Positions 52,785-61,540 of a stretch of 64,000 nucleotides of DNA are shown here, in pieces. The notes below the pieces were generated by a model. It was not told the DNA's origin and did no database searches. It saw only the letters and a program-made list of their open reading frames with translations. The position numbers were made by a program, and so were the translations under genes. Origin of the DNA: Desulfobaculum xiamenense (GTDB taxonomy: Bacteria > Desulfobacterota > Desulfovibrionia > Desulfovibrionales > Desulfovibrionaceae). Position 1 is the first letter of the stretch; each line of letters starts with the position of its first letter. The stretch is taken from contig NZ_JAATJA010000003.1 of assembly GCF_011927665.1 (NCBI RefSeq), positions 186,001 through 250,000 on the forward strand, given 5' to 3'.

Positions 52785-54080
52785 CTAGAACGAGTAGCCC
52801 ACGGACAGACCAATGAGGTGCGAATGTCCGCCCTCGATGGTGGAGTCCAGCACGCCCTCGGCGGGGCGGGCCTTGATGTCGCGATTCTTCATCCACAGGT
52901 AGCCGTACGACAGGTCCACGGTCCACTCGTCGAAGCGCATGCCCACACCGGTTGTGAGCATCTGGCGATCATTGGCAGGCACGGCGTAGTCGGCGTAATC
53001 GGGATTGATGGGCGACTCGTCGAAAATATAGCCCGCGCGCAGGTCGAGCCAGTCGAGCAGGCGGTATTCCGCGCCGACCTGATAACGCCACGCGTCGCTC
53101 CAGTTCTTCTCGGAAGTCCTTTCGCCAAGGGCGTTATCGTACTCGAAGGTCAGATGCGAATAGGAGCTCCAGTCGGTGTGGACGGCGTCCACCTCAATGC
53201 TCAGGCGGTCGATGGGCTTAACCATCACACCAAAGGTCGTGGCGGCCGGAATCGGCTCGGTGCCCTTGGTGTTGGTGCGATGGCCGAACATGCTCTGAAG
53301 GGGCGCGGAACCGCCGATCACAGCGGCAGCACCGGGATTGGCGGAGAAATGCGTCTTACCCTCGACGGTAAGGTCGATCTGGCTGCGGTAGGTGGCACCG
53401 AAGGCCAGCCAGTCGAGAGGCTTGTAATGCAGACCGAGGTTCCAGCCCGGCGCCCAGCCCGTGGCACGGGTCTTGGTCTTCACGTCATAGAAGGCCGGAT
53501 CGGACGAGGGAGGCAGACTGCCGGAGGCATTGAGATTGGCAGCCTTGTCGTAAGCGAACTCCATGGTGATGATCTCGACACCCGCCGCGACGGACAGGGC
53601 ATCGGTGACCTTAAATGCGAGGTTCGGGTTGAAGGACACGGACTTGAGGCCTGCGTAGGTGCAGTTGTAGCGGCCGCCCCACTTCTCGTCGTCGATGTAC
53701 TCGGTGCCGAGGCCCACGCGGGAGAACGCGCCGAAGCCGAACCACGCGCTGTCGCTCAGCTGGTGGGTGTAATAGGCGTGCGGGATACCCCAGATGGAGT
53801 TGGCGCCCTTGCCGTCCTCGCCCCTGCCGTTGGTACGCACGGTGGCGTTGGGGGCGATGGCGGTCACGCCGCCCATGACGTTCACGCCGGGCAGCTGGGT
53901 GATGCCTGCGGGGTTGTAGGCCACGGCGCTCGGATCGTCCGCGCGGGCGATGAGCGTGCCACCAAGGGCATTGCCCCGCGCGCTCCATTCATAGATGCCG
54001 TAACCGGCGGCAAACGCCTGCGCGCCGCACAGAAGCAGTGTGACAAAGCCGGCGCACAGGCCGAAAAGCAATTTCCTCAA
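52785..54080 (-). CDS. FadL/TodX-type outer-membrane transport protein
   Basis: The 431-residue protein has a signal peptide (RKLLFGLCAGFVTLLLCGAQAFA), the FadL N-terminal hatch motif DDPSAVAYNPAGITQLPG, alternating beta-strand patterns throughout and a C-terminal aromatic (GYSF). Family members form 14-strand barrels that pass long-chain fatty acids or other hydrophobic compounds. The start appears to be a TTG at 54080 with GGAGG upstream and the signal peptide directly after it. It diverges from a PAS-CI regulator with palindromic sites between them. Confidence 0.9.
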   Translation of the reverse strand: MRKLLFGLCAGFVTLLLCGAQAFAAGYGIYEWSARGNALGGTLIARADDPSAVAYNPAGITQLPGVNVMGGVTAIAPNATVRTNGRGEDGKGANSIWGIPHAYYTHQLSDSAWFGFGAFSRVGLGTEYIDDEKWGGRYNCTYAGLKSVSFNPNLAFKVTDALSVAAGVEIITMEFAYDKAANLNASGSLPPSSDPAFYDVKTKTRATGWAPGWNLGLHYKPLDWLAFGATYRSQIDLTVEGKTHFSANPGAAAVIGGSAPLQSMFGHRTNTKGTEPIPAATTFGVMVKPIDRLSIEVDAVHTDWSSYSHLTFEYDNALGERTSEKNWSDAWRYQVGAEYRLLDWLDLRAGYIFDESPINPDYADYAVPANDRQMLTTGVGMRFDEWTVDLSYGYLWMKNRDIKARPAEGVLDSTIEGGHSHLIGLSVGYSF

Positions 54081-54211
54081 GACGCCCCCTCCATGTTTGC
54101 TGTGATCTTATGCGTGTTGTGTCGGGTACATGCGTACCCGTTCGAGTGCGAAAAACGGGCACAGACTACCCCAAAATCCGCCATGTGCAAGTCTTTGCGC
54201 ACTGCAATTCA

Positions 54212-54226
54212 TTCACGATTCATGAA
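54212..54226. promoter_or_regulatory. candidate operator 1 (TTCAC-N5-ATGAA)
   Basis: TTCAC-GATTC-ATGAA in the divergent fadL / PAS-CI spacer. The same half-sites recur in operator 2, centred 30 bp away. Confidence 0.5.
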
Positions 54227-54241
54227 CTGGGCAGCTTGTGA

Positions 54242-54256
54242 TTCACTTTTCGTGAA
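54242..54256. promoter_or_regulatory. candidate operator 2 (TTCAC-N5-GTGAA)
   Basis: TTCAC-TTTTC-GTGAA, a perfect inverted repeat. Centre-to-centre distance to operator 1 is 30 bp, about three helical turns, so dimers would bind the same face. Confidence 0.55.
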
Positions 54257-54337
54257 CTCTCTGGCAAGATCCGTTCACGCCGCACACGGACCTCCGGCCC
54301 GTGCGCGGCGCGACGACGTGACAAGGGGAAAGCAAAC

Positions 54338-55993
54338 ATGGACGCTCTGGACTTCTACGCCGCCGGACTTTCGAAGTCCCGCGACTGCGGCATCATCTTC
54401 GAACGCGAAGGACAGGTACTCTTCGTCAACCGCGCCTATCTCGACAAGCGGGGGCTGGACGAGGAGGACGTACTGGGGCGCAATATCCTCGACCTCGTGG
54501 AACCGGCGGAACTGGATACGCTTCGCGGAGCCATCGCCCACGCCATGGGCACCACGCACATGGCGGAGGTCGTCCTGCGCATGCGCACGCGCGACGGCTC
54601 CGGCGTACGCCAGGTCCGCTGGCAGGGCATCGAGATACTCTCCACGGATGAGCGGCCGAACATCATCGTTGCGCAGGGGCGGCCGCTGCATCCGCTGGGG
54701 CACGACGACGAGGGCATGGGCTTCACCATCACCCCGGACGGCACCATTCTCGACGTCAGCGAGGCCATTTGCGCCATGTGCGGCTACACCCGCGAAGAGG
54801 TGCTGGCCACCAACACCGGCGAGCTCTACTACAGCCCGGAGGACCGGCGCACCATCAAGGCCATGCTTCGCCGGGGCGGCATCGAACGCGGACAGGTGAC
54901 CCTGCGCACCAAGACCGGCGCGCCGCTGACCTTCCTGTTCACGGTGCAGCCGGTGCGCGACGCCTCGGACCGGGCGCTCGTCTTCTCCGGCTATTTTCTG
55001 CCACTCGGATTTCCCCAGTCGCCGCGTCTGGCCAAGGACTTCTCGCCCATCGTCCACGCCCTGCCCGACATCGCATGGGTGCAGGGGCGCGACCACCGCA
55101 TGGTCGCCGCCAACGAGGCCTACTGCACGGCCTTCGGGCTAGCGCACGACGACATCATCGGCCGCTCGGAAACGGACTTCCTGCCCGAGGATCTGGCCCG
55201 CCCGCTCATTCAGGCGGCCATTCACGTCTTTCAGGAACGGCGCGAGATCGTCGCGCCCATGGCGAAGCACTTCACAGGGCAGGACCGCTGGTACCGCGTG
55301 GTCCGCCGCCCCGTCTTCGACGACGCCAACCGCGACGTCATCGGACTGGTGGGCATCTGCAAGGACATCACCGCGCAGGTGGAGCAGGAAACCACCTACA
55401 TGCGCGAACTCGGCGACAGCGACTGCGACGCGCTCATCGTCATCGACTCGCAGGGCAACATCATCCGCCGCAGCATGCGGCTGCTCTCTCCGCCGGTGCT
55501 CGCCACGCCGGACGATTCCGGTCAGGTGGCGCAGGACCTCACGCAGATCGTGGACATCCTGCACCCGGACGACCTGCCCACCGCGCAGGAAACCATGCGC
55601 AAGGTCATGACGCTCAAAAAGCCCGCCAGTTTCGAATGCCGGGTGCGCAACATGCGCCGACGCTACACCCGCGTGTTCATCCGCGCCCACTTCAACGACG
55701 CGTTCTTCGACGAACCGCGCATGTACGTCGCCGTGCGCGACATGAGCCGCACCGATGCCCTGCGCGCCGCGGAAAACGTGCTGGAACGCCTGAAATCCGC
55801 CACGGACAGCGCGACCTTCCGCGAACTGGCCGAATTCCTCAACGTCTCCTCGGCGTCCATCTCCAACGCCAAAAAGAACGAACGCATCCCCCCGGACTGG
55901 CTCATCACCGTGGGCATGCGCACCGGCACCTCCGTGGACTGGCTGCTCACCGGCCTTGGCCAATCACGCCTTGTGCGGGGCGGTGGGGAATGA
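54338..55993 (+). CDS. multi-PAS regulator with C-terminal CI-repressor-like helix-turn-helix
   Basis: In the 551-residue soluble protein, about four PAS domains follow each other (about 10-110, 125-235, 245-365, 370-480; for example GIIFEREGQVLFVNRAYLDKRGLDEEDVLGRN). The C-terminal ~65 residues (FRELAEFLNVSSASISNAKKNERIPPDWLITVG, then TSVDWLLTGLG) are a phage CI-repressor-type HTH. There is no kinase or sigma-54 domain, so it is a one-component regulator whose PAS domains sense a small ligand or redox cofactor. AAGGGGA precedes the ATG. It diverges from the FadL-type gene with two matching palindromes between, suggesting control of that gene and itself. Confidence 0.88.
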   Translation: MDALDFYAAGLSKSRDCGIIFEREGQVLFVNRAYLDKRGLDEEDVLGRNILDLVEPAELDTLRGAIAHAMGTTHMAEVVLRMRTRDGSGVRQVRWQGIEILSTDERPNIIVAQGRPLHPLGHDDEGMGFTITPDGTILDVSEAICAMCGYTREEVLATNTGELYYSPEDRRTIKAMLRRGGIERGQVTLRTKTGAPLTFLFTVQPVRDASDRALVFSGYFLPLGFPQSPRLAKDFSPIVHALPDIAWVQGRDHRMVAANEAYCTAFGLAHDDIIGRSETDFLPEDLARPLIQAAIHVFQERREIVAPMAKHFTGQDRWYRVVRRPVFDDANRDVIGLVGICKDITAQVEQETTYMRELGDSDCDALIVIDSQGNIIRRSMRLLSPPVLATPDDSGQVAQDLTQIVDILHPDDLPTAQETMRKVMTLKKPASFECRVRNMRRRYTRVFIRAHFNDAFFDEPRMYVAVRDMSRTDALRAAENVLERLKSATDSATFRELAEFLNVSSASISNAKKNERIPPDWLITVGMRTGTSVDWLLTGLGQSRLVRGGGE

Positions 55994-56011
55994 CCATCGA
56001 AATCCGACGCG

Positions 56012-56638
56012 TCAGGGCTTTCCCCACAGCTCCTCAAGGCGCGCGTCGCGCCCGCAGCCGTGGCGATAGAAGCGGTAACGCAGCGGATTGCGGCTGGAGT
56101 AGTCCTGATGGTAGGCCTCGGCGGGCCAGAATGGCCCTGCGGGCACGATCTGCGTAACAACCGGTCCGGGCAGGCGGCCTGACGCATCGAGCGCCGCGCG
56201 GGATTTCTCCGCAATGCTCCGTTGCTCGTCGTCGTGATAGAAGATGCCGCTGCGGTACTGACTGCCCCGGTCACAGAACTGCCCGCCCGCATCCACGGGA
56301 TCGACGTTGTGCCAGAAGATGTCCACGAGCCGCGCATAGGACACGCGGTCCGGATCGTAGACCACCCGCACGGCCTCGGCATGCCCCGTCGTTCCTGACG
56401 ACACTTCCGCGTAGCTCGGACGCTCCTTGGTCCCGCCGGTATACCCAGAAATCGTCTCCAGAACGCCCACCTCCTCGTCGAAGGGATGCTCCATGCACCA
56501 GAAGCATCCACCCGCGAATGTGGCCTCGGCCTTCCTCGTCTGCCCCGCTGGCTCGCCGCCCTCCTCCGCCACCACGTGCCCGGTCCCGAACATCACGAGC
56601 ATCACCCCCCACGCCACAAGTTTCAGATATCCGCGCAT
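56012..56638 (-). CDS. msrA: peptide-methionine (S)-S-oxide reductase, exported
   Basis: The 208-residue protein has a signal peptide (about residues 1-24, LVAWGVMLVMFGTGHVVA) then the MsrA domain: ATFAGGCFWCMEHPFDEEVGVLETISGYTGG, GHAEAVRVVYDPD, DRGSQYRSGIFYH, and a final part lacking an MsrB domain. The catalytic Cys is in GGCFWC. It repairs oxidised methionine, here probably in the periplasm, where the thiol supply would need a Dsb-type donor. GGAGGAC precedes ATG 56638. It is convergent with the PAS-CI gene. Confidence 0.95.
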   Translation of the reverse strand: MRGYLKLVAWGVMLVMFGTGHVVAEEGGEPAGQTRKAEATFAGGCFWCMEHPFDEEVGVLETISGYTGGTKERPSYAEVSSGTTGHAEAVRVVYDPDRVSYARLVDIFWHNVDPVDAGGQFCDRGSQYRSGIFYHDDEQRSIAEKSRAALDASGRLPGPVVTQIVPAGPFWPAEAYHQDYSSRNPLRYRFYRHGCGRDARLEELWGKP

Positions 56639-56747
56639 CGCGTCCTCCACATTCCGCACAGGGGCCAAATCCGCCCTTCGCGCACGGCTTTTCCCGAATC
56701 CTAGCACGACGGCGGAAGCGGCGTCATCCGTAGCGCCACAAACGGCA

Positions 56748-56791
56748 GACGCCCGTCCCACATCCCCGGTTGGGGCTGCGGAACGGGCGTC
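56748..56791 (-). terminator. hairpin downstream of sdaA
   Basis: GACGCCCGT / ACGGGCGTC with an inner CCCC-GGTT-GGGG helix. It is followed by few T residues, so it may act as a weak terminator or 3' stabiliser. Confidence 0.55.
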
Positions 56792-56822
56792 CGAAGTCGC
56801 GTATCGTATCCGGCGGAAGCGG

Positions 56823-58040
56823 CTATTTCTTGAGGGCGCGGTCTCCGTAGGCCTTGGCGAGACCGCCGGTGGACGTCTCGCGGTACAGGCTCGGCAAATC
56901 ATGGCCGGTCTGCTTCATCACCGCCACCACCTCGTCAAAGGTGATGCGGTGGAAGCCGTCGGACAAGATGGCCATCTGCGCGCGCGACAGGGCGCGGGTG
57001 GACGCGCAGGCGTTGCGCTCAATGCAGGGAATCTGCACCAGTCCGTCCACGGGGTCGCAGGTCAGGCCAAGGTGATGCTCAAGGCCCATCTCGGCGGCGT
57101 ACTCGATCTGGCGCACACTGCCGCCCATGAGCTGGGCCGCAGCGGCCGCAGCCATGGCGCAGGCCGAACCGACCTCGCCCTGACAGCCCACCTCCGCGCC
57201 GGAGATGGAGCCGTTGTGCTTGATGACGTTGCCGAACAGGGCGGCCGTGGCCAGCGCCTTGAGGATGTCGTCATCATCGAGGTCGTCGTGGATTTCCTTC
57301 AGATAGTGGAGCACGGCGGGAACGATGCCGCTGGCCCCGCAGGTGGGCGCGGTGACAATGACGCCACCTGCAGCGTTCTCCTCGGCCACGGCCAGCGCGT
57401 AGGCGGTAACCTTGCCGGTCTGCTGGAGATCAGGCCCGGAGTGCTTGGTCTTGCGGTAGTAGCTCCACGCCTGACGCCGAAGGCCCAGCGAACCGGGCAG
57501 CACGCCCTGCGTCTTGAGTCCGCGCGCGATGGCGGCCGTCATGACACCCCACACCTCGCGCAGGAAATCCCATATCTCCGGACCTTCGCACCGGGCCACG
57601 TATTCCCAGTAGTCGATGCCCTTGTCCGCGCACATTTCCATGATTGAGGTGATGTCCGGCAGGTCGTAGACGCCCGCCGTCAGTCCCGCCGTCTGCCCTT
57701 CCTCACGAATGGCTCCGCCGCCCACGGAATACACGGTCCACGACGCGATGACCGCGTCGTCCGCGCCGAGGGCCTCGAAGCGCATGCCGTTGGGATGCAT
57801 GGGGAGCTTCTCGTCCGGCTTCCAGATCACCTCGGTCCGCTCGGAGCCGAGCACGTCGTTGACGGCCCAGTCCGTAAGGTGCCCCTTGCCCGTCGCGGCG
57901 AGGGACTCATAGAGGGTCACCCGGAAGCGTTGCGCCCCCGGATTGGCGGCGAGAAACCGTTCCGCCGCCTTGCGCGGTCCCATGGTGTGGCTGGAAGACG
58001 GCCCCACCCCTATGCGATACAGTTCGCGGATGCTTTCCAT
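56823..58040 (-). CDS. sdaA: L-serine ammonia-lyase, single-chain iron-sulfur type
   Basis: The 405-residue protein has the beta domain GVGPSSSHTMGPRKAAERFL at the N-terminus. The alpha domain has VTAPTCGASGIVPAVLHYL, GSISGAEVGCQGEVGSACAMAAAAAAQLMGG and LTCDPVDGLVQIPCIERNA, with the Cys residues that hold the [4Fe-4S] cluster. It converts L-serine to pyruvate and ammonia in the cytoplasm. ATG 58040 has GGAGAAGG upstream (an adjacent GTG is less likely). It is the last gene of a dctP-dctQ-dctM-sdaA operon, 21 nt after dctM, suggesting that the transported compound feeds serine or pyruvate metabolism. Confidence 0.95.
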   Translation of the reverse strand: MESIRELYRIGVGPSSSHTMGPRKAAERFLAANPGAQRFRVTLYESLAATGKGHLTDWAVNDVLGSERTEVIWKPDEKLPMHPNGMRFEALGADDAVIASWTVYSVGGGAIREEGQTAGLTAGVYDLPDITSIMEMCADKGIDYWEYVARCEGPEIWDFLREVWGVMTAAIARGLKTQGVLPGSLGLRRQAWSYYRKTKHSGPDLQQTGKVTAYALAVAEENAAGGVIVTAPTCGASGIVPAVLHYLKEIHDDLDDDDILKALATAALFGNVIKHNGSISGAEVGCQGEVGSACAMAAAAAAQLMGGSVRQIEYAAEMGLEHHLGLTCDPVDGLVQIPCIERNACASTRALSRAQMAILSDGFHRITFDEVVAVMKQTGHDLPSLYRETSTGGLAKAYGDRALKK

Positions 58041-58061
58041 CACCTTCTCCTTGAATGCCCG

Positions 58062-59360
58062 TTAGTTGCCCATGAGCCAGTGTACCAGACCAAGGGACAC
58101 TTCGGGAATATAGGTTGTGATGAGAAGTGTGGGCAACCACGCGAAAATGATGAGATAGATGGTGGTGCGCATCATCTGGTTCACCGGCGCGCCAGCGATG
58201 CGGCCCGACAGGTACAGAAGCGGCGCGGTGGGCGGCGTGACGTTGCCCAGCCCGAGGTTCACGCCCATGATGGCCGCGAAATGGATGGGGTCCACGCCAA
58301 GCTGGGTGACCAGCGGCACAAGGATCGGGGTGCCCAGCAGCACGCCGGACACGTCGTCCATGAGCATGCCCATGATGATCATGAACACGTTGATCATGAG
58401 CATGATGACGTACTTGTTCTCGGACACGGAGGTCAGAACGCCCATGATCTGCTCGGGCAGGTTCTCCATGATATACAGGCGAGAGAGAATCATCACCGCG
58501 AACATCATGGCCATGATCACGCCGGTGGTGGTGGCGGACTCGATGAGCGTAGCCACGAGGTCGCGCGTCTTGAGGCCCTTGTAGATAAACATGGCCACCG
58601 GAATGGCGTAGATGACCGCCACTGCGGCCGCCTCGGTGGGCGTCATGAAGCCGCCGTAGATGCCACCGAGGATGATCACCGGCATCATGAGCGCGGGCGA
58701 GGCCTTCGCGCTCTTGGAGGCAAACTGGCGCGCCGTGGCACCAAAGCTCTCGGCGGGTCGCACCTCGATTTCGGTGTTGTTGCGCAGCAGGAAGAGATTC
58801 ACCGCGGACAGCAGCACCGTGAGGATGAGGCCCGGAGTGAACGCCGCGAGGAAGCAGGCCAGCACGGACTGGTTGCCCATCCACGCGTAGAGGATCATGA
58901 GCATGCTCGGCGGGATGAGGATGCCCAGCACGCCGGAGCTGGCCAGCAGCGCTGCGGCATGGCCCACGGGATAGCCCGCACGCTTGAGCTTGGGCATCAT
59001 GATGGAGCCGATGCACGACACGGTGGCCGACGAGCTTCCCGACACCGCGCCGAAGATGGCGCAGGTCACGACAGTGACCACGCCGAGGCCGCCTCGGATG
59101 CGTCCGGCGATGGTGTCCACCACGTCGACGAGCTTGTCGCCGATGCGGCCCTTGTCCATCACGCCGCCCGCCATGATGAACAGCGGGATGGTCAGCAGCA
59201 CGATGGAGTTCATCTTGGAAAAGCCGTAGGGCAGAAGAAAGCTGGGATCGTAGCCGCCCGTGTATATGAGGTACGCGGCGGAGCTGAAGAAGGCGAACGG
59301 AATGGGCACGCCTATGAACAGCGTCACCACGAGGATGGTCATGGCTATGGCAATGGTCAT
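58062..59360 (-). CDS. dctM: TRAP transporter large permease DctM
   Basis: The 432-residue protein has about 12 helices with DctM marks: FIGVPIPFAFFSSAAYLI, MAGGVMDKGRIGDKLVDVVDTIAGRIRGGLGVVTVVTCAIFGAVSGSS near the start, GGIYGGFMTPTEAAAVAVIYA, and LGLGNVTPPTAPLLYL. It is the sodium-driven elevator part of a tripartite periplasmic importer. It lies 30 nt after dctQ and 21 nt before sdaA, all co-directional. Confidence 0.95.
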   Translation of the reverse strand: MTIAIAMTILVVTLFIGVPIPFAFFSSAAYLIYTGGYDPSFLLPYGFSKMNSIVLLTIPLFIMAGGVMDKGRIGDKLVDVVDTIAGRIRGGLGVVTVVTCAIFGAVSGSSSATVSCIGSIMMPKLKRAGYPVGHAAALLASSGVLGILIPPSMLMILYAWMGNQSVLACFLAAFTPGLILTVLLSAVNLFLLRNNTEIEVRPAESFGATARQFASKSAKASPALMMPVIILGGIYGGFMTPTEAAAVAVIYAIPVAMFIYKGLKTRDLVATLIESATTTGVIMAMMFAVMILSRLYIMENLPEQIMGVLTSVSENKYVIMLMINVFMIIMGMLMDDVSGVLLGTPILVPLVTQLGVDPIHFAAIMGVNLGLGNVTPPTAPLLYLSGRIAGAPVNQMMRTTIYLIIFAWLPTLLITTYIPEVSLGLVHWLMGN

Positions 59361-59390
59361 GTGATTGTTCCCCGTCCTGAATGCGTTTGA

Positions 59391-59912
59391 CTAGCGGTCC
59401 GCACGGACCAGCCGGACATGGGTGCGGATGTCCTGAACGAGATACACGAAGTGGTACCAGGACATGAGAACGAAACCGAGGCCCACCGCGATGTGCGGGA
59501 TGAGCATGGGCAGCCGGAACACCGGCGACTTGGGATGCATCTTGAAGCCCCAGGCCACGAACTTGAGCGCCCAGAAGGTCACCAGCAGGCACACGCCAAG
59601 CGTCACCACGTCCTTCACGATGTGCATGGCGCGGCGGCGCTTCTCGTCGTGGATGTAGCAGGACACGATGTCGGCGGAAATCTGGCTACGGTCGTGGCTC
59701 CCCTGTGCCGCGCCCATGAAGTACAGCCAAAAGGCCAGCATGGAGATGAGTTCCTCGGAGCCGTAGAAGTCGGACTGAAAAATGTAGCGGGCAACGACGG
59801 CCACGCAGATCATGAGCACGATGAGGATGCTCGTGGAGGCCATCACGAATTTCTGGAAATGGTTGAGGGTCTTCCAGAAGCCGAGGCTCTGGATGTTGTC
59901 AAGACTCGTCAC
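59391..59912 (-). CDS. dctQ: TRAP transporter small permease DctQ
   Basis: The 173-residue protein has four helices and the DctQ pattern VVARYIFQSDFYGSEELISMLAFWLYFMGAAQGSHDRSQISADIV. It associates with DctM. About 114 nt separate it from dctP, including a hairpin that could adjust expression relative to the binding protein. Confidence 0.93.
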   Translation of the reverse strand: MTSLDNIQSLGFWKTLNHFQKFVMASTSILIVLMICVAVVARYIFQSDFYGSEELISMLAFWLYFMGAAQGSHDRSQISADIVSCYIHDEKRRRAMHIVKDVVTLGVCLLVTFWALKFVAWGFKMHPKSPVFRLPMLIPHIAVGLGFVLMSWYHFVYLVQDIRTHVRLVRADR

Positions 59913-59943
59913 GGCGGTCCCCCGTGTGTGGAAGAGGCAGGAA

Positions 59944-59979
59944 GGGGCGACGGACCTGTGGAAGGATGTCCGCCGCCCC
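59944..59979 (-). other. intercistronic hairpin between dctP and dctQ
   Basis: GGGGCGACGGAC / GTCCGCCGCCCC (one mismatch) with a ~12 nt loop. There is no T-run on the minus strand. Such hairpins can protect the 3' end of the highly expressed binding-protein message. Confidence 0.5.
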
Positions 59980-60026
59980 CGGCGCTTCGCATGGAGGTTG
60001 AAGCGTTCTGCCTATGATTGTCGGAA

Positions 60027-61040
60027 CTACTTGTAGGAACCCCGCAGGCCGTTGACCAGCTCGGGGGTCAGATTCTTCTCAAGGCGCTGCCAGGCGTGCT
60101 CGCGCACGTAGTTGGCCATTTCCTCAAGCTCCTGCGTGGTGAACACGGTCACCTCGATGCCCGCCTCTTCAAGCTTCTTGCGGTACATCTGGTCTTCGCT
60201 CTCGGCCATCAGGAAGCTCTGCTGGGCCTCCTCGACGAAGGCGGTCTCGACGATCTTGCGATCCTCGGGGGAGAGCGCCTCGAACTTGGCCTTGTTCATC
60301 ACGTACTGGGTGGACTCGAAGTTCACGTTGTACTGGTAGTAGTGCTTGATGACGTCGCGGAAGCCGAGGTAGTTGAGGTTCGGCGGTCCACCGATCCAGC
60401 CCTTCACAACGCCGGTCTGCAGCGCGGAGTAGGTGTCGGAGTAGGGAATGGAGGTGGTGCGGAAGCCAAGCTCCTCGCCGCCGAACTTGAACACGTCGAG
60501 TCCGGGCACGCGGATCATGATGCCCTTTTCCACGCCGGGCTGCTTCATGTTCTCGACGGGTTCCACGGCACCCACGCCGATGAAGCCCTCGCCGAAGTAG
60601 GAGAAGAACTTGACGCCAAGGGCGTCGTGCATCTTGGCCATCTCGGTGTCGATGAAGGAACCCTTGGCGAACACCTCGCGGATCTGATCGTAGTCGCGCG
60701 CGATGTAGGGGATGAAGCCGATGCCGAGGCGAGAGTCGTACTGGTCGGGCACGGTGATGTGCGCGATGTCGATGGAGCCGCGGATGACTTCCTCATAGAT
60801 CTGGGACGCATCGCCAAGCTGGTTGGCGGGGTAGATCTTGATGGTGACGCGACCCTGGGTCTCCTTCTCCACGCGGGCCTTGATGCGCTCGGCAGCCTTG
60901 TGGGCCATGTGCTCCACGGGGTGCTGCGTCGCGAACTTGAACTCGACGGACTTGGTCTCGGCCTTGCCCGCGTCGTCGTTGCAGGCCGCAAGGCCCAGAA
61001 CGGCAAACATGCACAGCAGGGCGGACAGAATCTTCTTCAT
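60027..61040 (-). CDS. dctP: TRAP transporter substrate-binding lipoprotein DctP
   Basis: The 337-residue protein has a lipobox (AVLGLAAC) and the DctP fold: FKFATQHPVEHMAHKAAERIKARVEKETQGRVTIKIYPANQLGDASQIYEEVIRGSIDIAHI and LGFRTTSIPYSDTYSALQTGVVKGWIGGP. The conserved Arg of IMIRVPGLDVFKF likely salt-bridges a substrate carboxylate. A lipid anchor instead of free periplasmic location is notable. It is the first gene of the operon and is preceded by a candidate sigma-54 promoter and upstream repeats. The substrate is a carboxylate; the exact compound is unknown. Confidence 0.95.
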   Translation of the reverse strand: MKKILSALLCMFAVLGLAACNDDAGKAETKSVEFKFATQHPVEHMAHKAAERIKARVEKETQGRVTIKIYPANQLGDASQIYEEVIRGSIDIAHITVPDQYDSRLGIGFIPYIARDYDQIREVFAKGSFIDTEMAKMHDALGVKFFSYFGEGFIGVGAVEPVENMKQPGVEKGIMIRVPGLDVFKFGGEELGFRTTSIPYSDTYSALQTGVVKGWIGGPPNLNYLGFRDVIKHYYQYNVNFESTQYVMNKAKFEALSPEDRKIVETAFVEEAQQSFLMAESEDQMYRKKLEEAGIEVTVFTTQELEEMANYVREHAWQRLEKNLTPELVNGLRGSYK

Positions 61041-61168
61041 CGGATCACATTCCTCTGGCAGTTAGATTGTACAGCCGTCTCGCGGCAGGGCCGGACCCCA
61101 CGCCCGGCCCCCTCCACAAACTCGGTGTCCCGCGATGCACCACTCGGGTGCCCGGACGGAACGTTTCT

Positions 61169-61187
61169 CATCACGAACAGTGCCAAC
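61169..61187 (-). promoter_or_regulatory. candidate sigma-54 promoter of the dctPQM-sdaA operon
   Basis: On the minus strand, TTGGCAC-TGTTC-GTGAT: the -24 GG is perfect and the -12 dinucleotide is GA instead of GC with correct 10 bp spacing. It leaves a ~130 nt leader. Supported by the adjacent gene for a sigma-54 activator; degenerate at -12. Confidence 0.45.
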
Positions 61188-61205
61188 GTGAAAATACCCT
61201 TTCAC
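61188..61205. promoter_or_regulatory. palindrome GTGAAA-N6-TTTCAC directly upstream of the -24 box
   Basis: GTGAAA-ATACCC-TTTCAC, perfect 6 bp arms with a 6 nt spacer. Possible repressor or CRP-like site abutting the candidate promoter. Confidence 0.5.
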
Positions 61206-61293
61206 AGCGGCATGTTATCAAAATAACCCACCGCCTGCGCCCCGTCGCACCCCTCCCCCACACCGCAAAAACGTCCCCAAACACGGAACAACA

Positions 61294-61330
61294 TGTTCAC
61301 CGAAACGGGATTGTCCCGCTTTTGTGAACA
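61294..61330. promoter_or_regulatory. nested inverted repeat, candidate enhancer (UAS) of the TRAP operon
   Basis: TGTTCAC-N5-CGGGA-TTG-TCCCG-N5-GTGAACA: two concentric perfect inverted repeats in 37 bp, centred about 125-140 bp upstream of the candidate sigma-54 promoter, the usual distance for a sigma-54 activator dimer pair. Confidence 0.55.
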
Positions 61331-61540
61331 CAGCCCGTTTTTCCAAGAGGACCATGCGAGATGACGAGGAAGAGGAGTGCAGACGAGAATGGACCGGAAC
61401 GGTCGCGGAGGCCGCAGGCACTGGTCACCATGTACCCCAATTCGCCTGCTTTCGCAAAGACTGCGTTGTGGCGCGGATTTTCAGGAGATCGCCGGGTGGC
61501 GCGGTGGCGTGGCGTGTCGTTTGCGGAGCCGTTGCGGGGG

